The position numbers were made by a program, and so were the translations under genes. A DNA stretch of 64,000 nucleotides from Heterobilharzia americana (taxonomy: Eukaryota; Platyhelminthes; Trematoda; Strigeidida; Schistosomatidae), in the NCBI GenBank assembly GCA_944470555.2, contig OX104132.1:15447755-15511754 (forward strand). Direction: 5' to 3'. Every line of letters begins with the position of its first letter. Position 1 is the first letter of the stretch. The notes beneath the pieces were generated by a model. It saw only the letters and a program-made list of their open reading frames with translations, was not told the origin of the DNA and did no database searches. Shown piece by piece: positions 59,865 to 64,000 of this stretch.

Positions 59865-61100
59865 ATTGCCGTTACAATGTATATAGCGTATGGTGGTGTT
59901 TTCCTGCAATTTTCATAGCTTTCCGACACGTGTTTTCATTTTGGAGCCTAATGTCCTCCTTATGTACCTTTCAAGACTTCTCAAAAGCTTTAGGTTTCTC
60001 TTCATCCTTCAGTTTGGCAATGCTTGTAAGTCGGCTTCTCTCATGTCAAATTCATAACCTGAGAACAAAAAGATGTATTTATTGGATATCCCTCTTAACT
60101 TCCGTCCTGCATGATCCACATGCTTACTGAACTTTGTATCCCGCCACTCAGGTTTACCTCACTTAGTCACTGTACGCCGCCACTCTGTGGGCACGTTTTT
60201 CATTCTCACACAGCTTTATTGACTTGGAACCGTTTCTTCGTATTGAAAATTGATGCACAATATCGACATTGGTTGGCCGCATAGCCGAAACTGTTTTACT
60301 TGTATGGAAATATGAGTCTTTACAGCTGAACTCGACAAATTAACCGTGGTCAGACAATTTAAGAATGTGTAGAACGGGCAAATATATGCACCAAACCGAT
60401 CATGCGGTAAGTTTTTTGAATTCTTTACTATTGTGTGCGCTTTTTTGGTAAAAATGTCCCTAATGCCAATGAGCTCAACCTCAATGCTTCCATGGTTTAG
60501 CTTTGTACAGCTATTCTTATCCTTTTCAATAAATAAATGTTCCAACCACCGTTCCCCTTTCTTTCCGTAATAGGTCAGGAGTCTTCAAGTTAAACAGTAG
60601 TGCAAGTCACTTTCGTGCAATAAATCAGGCTTCACTGTAGCATGAGAGGAGGCATAGTGGTCATAGTGTTGCCTGATATATGATACATACCACTGGGTGA
60701 CTGAGTCATGTGACAACCAACTTTGTTGAGCGTAGTATAAAAATACGAAAATGAAAGACGCAAAGATGGTGATAACTGACGCCTAGGCATGATGGCAGCG
60801 AGAAGAACTCAAACTACCTTTAGGTGTATGGTGGTATCTCCATGAAACCTACTGCTGTTGTGCCGACGATGGCTTTCGGATCTAAAATGAAACAAAAAGT
60901 GAAGCTAGAATGGCAGGAAATAAGAATAAGGTTGTTAAAAAATAAAAATAAAGATAGATACGCTGTGTCCGCTACCTCAACTCACTCTGCAAAGCCATAT
61001 TGTCCCTGTAGCCCCGATATGATGACACTCAATAGACAACACCATGGTCATATCTTTCTCATGACCACACAAAGTCTATTTACCATTGCAGAAAAGGCAT
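59865..61100. other. no recognised gene
   Basis: Contains a 109-codon minus-strand frame (60216-60545) and a 92-codon plus-strand frame (60824-61102), neither recognised. Confidence 0.45.
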
Positions 61101-61109
61101 GAGTTTCAC

Positions 61110-61525
61110 TTAGATGTTTATAGCTTCATTTAACCTTTGTACACAGGTTTTCCGTGTATAGGCGAATGCGTGGTTCCAACTCCTCACTTCTCCGTCTTTC
61201 ATGGTGACATCTTCCGTTTCGGTTTTGATTTCACCTCTTCCGTACGGACCTTCACCTTCTCCCCCGAGAGCTAATCTCCAAATATTTGGTTTGGGATAAG
61301 TCAGCAAGTGACGTTTGTAGTCAGTGCAGCTAACTCACCTGCATGTATCATGCCAGATATACTTCTGTGTAGTGTCTCTGCACTTTTGTTTTGAGCTTGC
61401 CTTAATGCTAGCTCTCGTTGTTCATTTTTCAGACCTAACTGATCAGTCCTACATTCATACGGAATCCCAGCAGTCACATCTGTAAGCGTACACCAAGCTA
61501 CCACAACTTTATTCCGAAAGCACAA
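61110..61525 (-). CDS. two adjoining unrecognised frames, possibly one broken gene
   Basis: Minus-strand 61301-61525 (..QNKSAETLHRSISGMIHAGE..) meets 61110-61307 (..YPKPNIWRLALGGEGEGPYG..) with a 7-nt overlap in a different frame. Codon composition looks protein-like, with many E, G and K codons. The pair could be one gene with a frameshift, two exons, or part of an unidentified retroelement. No function is proposed. Confidence 0.25.
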
Positions 61526-64000
61526 GATTCACGGTCACGGCTGTACCACCCTCCCTACATCAGAGAGTATTCGATGGTTCGAACGATGGCTGTATAAATC
61601 CTGATTTCCAACTGAACTTGCTTTAATCTGCCGAACAATTACGTTGGTCTGTAGGTACTTTGTTTTTTGTTGTTTGCGAAACATTAACGTTCTTTCCTTA
61701 AAGTCATATGGTATGACCCGAAATAACGATTTCTAGCGCATTACCTGTTATTGCACGTAACAGTGAGTTCACATTACTAGAGTGACCATATCTGCAAACT
61801 GGCTCGTCTTCATGTAGCTTATGTTGCATGAAGCATATATACATGCATTCACGTTGACGTTACGAATATTTAACAGCAACCAGTTTTCTACCTGGATTAC
61901 ATTCTTTGTAGCAGGTCGTGAACGGAGGGATTTTAGCTCTATCATCTAACCTTCGGGCTCTCTAACACTTGGAGATGCTTCTCATGTGGTGTGTTTTGGT
62001 GGTGGCTGAGGGTAGAGAAATTGCAATGGTGAAGCAACTACGGTCCGGCCAACCACAAAGGAGCCGGCTCAGTTAGATCTTCTTGCACATTAGTTTCTTG
62101 CACTCATTACTGAGTGGATATTATTAGTCTGAACCTCGTATCTGCGTATGGTATCGGCGGCTTGAGCATGGAAAGAAAACATTACTGGCTGTCTTAGTGT
62201 TCCAGGCCTGGCATCACAACAATGAACATTCTCGCTGATGAGCTTCTCAACTGCGTATAATGTCTGCAGTACTGTGGTCAGGCCCTGTCGGCGTCTAAAT
62301 TTGACAGTAATCAATCCAGATGGGGTAATTTTTGCCAGATCCAAATGGCGTGTTAGCCTGTAGATCGTCGCAGCTGCTATTTTGTCCAACCCCAGCCTTG
62401 CAGACAGTTGTTACCACTGTTAGAGGTGGTGGGTGGTTTTCTGCGTGTGGACCGGTTTTTAGTCCTAGTGTACCTCGGATAACTGCAATTGTTGATCCAT
62501 GTGCGTGGGACGCCTGCGTGGTTTTTCCCATACCGGCCCTCACCAGCCTGGTCTAGAACTAGTGCTGGGTGACTGTTTGATGACCAGCGTGCGTGAAAGT
62601 AGGAGGAACCCTTCGGCCTCCATAGCAGAGGTCGGGATCACTCTCATGGAAGAAGACTTCCGTGGAGGTAAGTGATTGCCTTTGTGAAGCTGATACGGCT
62701 TTACCTGCCGCTTGCCTATTCCTAGTAAGCAGCATAAGGCATATCACAGCTGTATGTCAGTAAACTCAAGGAGACTGCCGTCGATGACGGATCTCTATCG
62801 ACAGTCTACGTCTTCGTTATCATGTATGATGTGTAAGTTTCCGCCAGCGGATCTCACCTCCTTTCCCAATTTTACCCATTTTCATGAAATTCACCACGGA
62901 TTTTCTCTGGAGTGGTTTGAGGTTTAAGGCTGATGTGGTTAACCTCGTGGTCGACAGTCGTTTTGCCGTCTTTGAACTACTGACAGGCATGACTATCAGT
63001 GGAGCATGACTGTTGCGGTCTTAAAACGTTTGCTAGGAGGCAGTTTCGGTGGAAGCTAGCACCTTAGTAACTGATGAGCAGTCTTTTATAGCCCCCTAAT
63101 GTAATCTGTAGCTAGAAGAAAGCCCACGACACACTGCTAAGAGATATAGCGGAACCACGCGCATGGATGGTGTGTCACGGATGCACAATATTGGTTTAGG
63201 GCATCTTTGTCATGTGTACAATGTACCTACTTATTGCTGGGGGGCACACCAGAAGCTCAAGATTCTTTTTGCCACAGTGAGGCTGTCGTAACCACAGCCA
63301 GAAGGTTTGGTGGGAAATTTCTTCTTCATTCTCTGTCTTTCGACCTCAGCAGCTTTTACAAGCAGGCCGGGGTTCGGCTTAGCTCATCATAAGCTCCGCT
63401 TTTCCCCGACAGATGATAGAGACGTTGGGAGCATTGTGACAGCTGGGGAATTGAGGATATAAGAATCCTTGATCTTTGTACCAGGTTCGACTCACATGAT
63501 GGGCCATGGCTCTTCTGCCCATTTCCATGCTTCTTAAATCCACCTTGTCTACTATTGAGGAAAGTGCGATGAGTAGCTCAGGTAAAACTGCATTTAAGGC
63601 TTTTTTTCGCTCATATTTTACCGAAGCATTTTTAATACTTGTTCCGTCAGGACACTGAAAAAAGAAGAGTAGGTGGAGCAGAAAGTGGACGATCTGTGAT
63701 AATGCAAAAATAGGTTGTCGAAGTTACTTTGTGGCTTCCAACTATACGACTCTAATGAATGCCAGTGGCTCCCCACAAATTCATCACAGATCGAGTGAGA
63801 TGTATGATGCTGCGGATGCGGTGATCTGAGCTATAGGGGTTGATGGAAGCGTCTAGACCCACTGCACATTTGTTCGTCTGGAAAGCGATGGTGGTGACCA
63901 GGTGAGGATCTTACGTTCCGCAAACAACGGGAAGCAACGTGAAATCACAATTATCGAAAAGGCAAACGATTTGTTGCGAAACCGCTAGCTTAGGAGGTGA
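61526..64000. other. no recognised gene
   Basis: GC content is somewhat higher than in the TM9SF3 introns. Short frames at 62090-62389 (minus), 62332-62556 and 62712-62927 show no known motif. Possibly decayed repeats. Confidence 0.4.

Noticed and set aside
1..64000. CRISPR arrays, operons, bacterial promoters or integrons
   Set aside because: The window is eukaryotic, with spliced exons and retroelements; no regularly spaced repeats of CRISPR type are present.

Overview
The window is animal nuclear DNA, almost certainly from a blood fluke (Schistosoma or a close relative). Evidence: an AT-rich host gene with GT-AG introns, one of them only 38 nt; SINEs that carry hammerhead ribozymes of the schistosome Sm-alpha type; and a mixture of RTE (SR2-like), CR1, Penelope-like, BEL/Pao and Ty3/Gypsy retroelements of the kind known from flukes. 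The species cannot be fixed from the sequence alone.

One host gene dominates. A complete TM9SF3-type nonaspanin (transmembrane 9 superfamily member 3) lies on the minus strand from 45192 (start codon) to 5608 (stop codon). It has 11 coding exons and predicts a 578-residue protein. All 20 splice sites fit GT-AG and all junction phases agree. Exon 7 (13311-13648) lacks one base in each of two short homopolymers. Its introns (38 nt to 8.3 kb) hold most of the repeats in the window.

Layout, left to right. 1-1240: Gypsy gag-protease fragment running off the left edge. 1241-5607: downstream flank of TM9SF3. 5608-45192: TM9SF3, with RTE copies (near-intact at 30481-34421; young truncated at 27161-28595; several decayed), Penelope-like pieces (19.4-21.7 kb) and four tRNA-derived SINE families, called A to D here. 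45193-49470: upstream flank, no recognisable gene. 49470-52640: decayed CR1-clade LINE. 53767-59864: BEL/Pao LTR element with nearly identical LTRs but a broken interior. 59865-64000: mostly unrecognised.

Most interesting points: (1) a candidate HDV-like ribozyme at the exact 5' end of the near-intact RTE element, with the first pairing supported by a second, old copy; (2) an intact-looking hammerhead ribozyme at 38156-38200, with a series of decayed relatives; (3) an 80-nt GU tract 13 nt after the 5' splice junction of TM9SF3 intron 9; (4) TM9SF3 exon 4 placed between inverted RTE copies; (5) single-base homopolymer losses in exon 7; (6) a BEL element with fresh LTRs but a defective interior.
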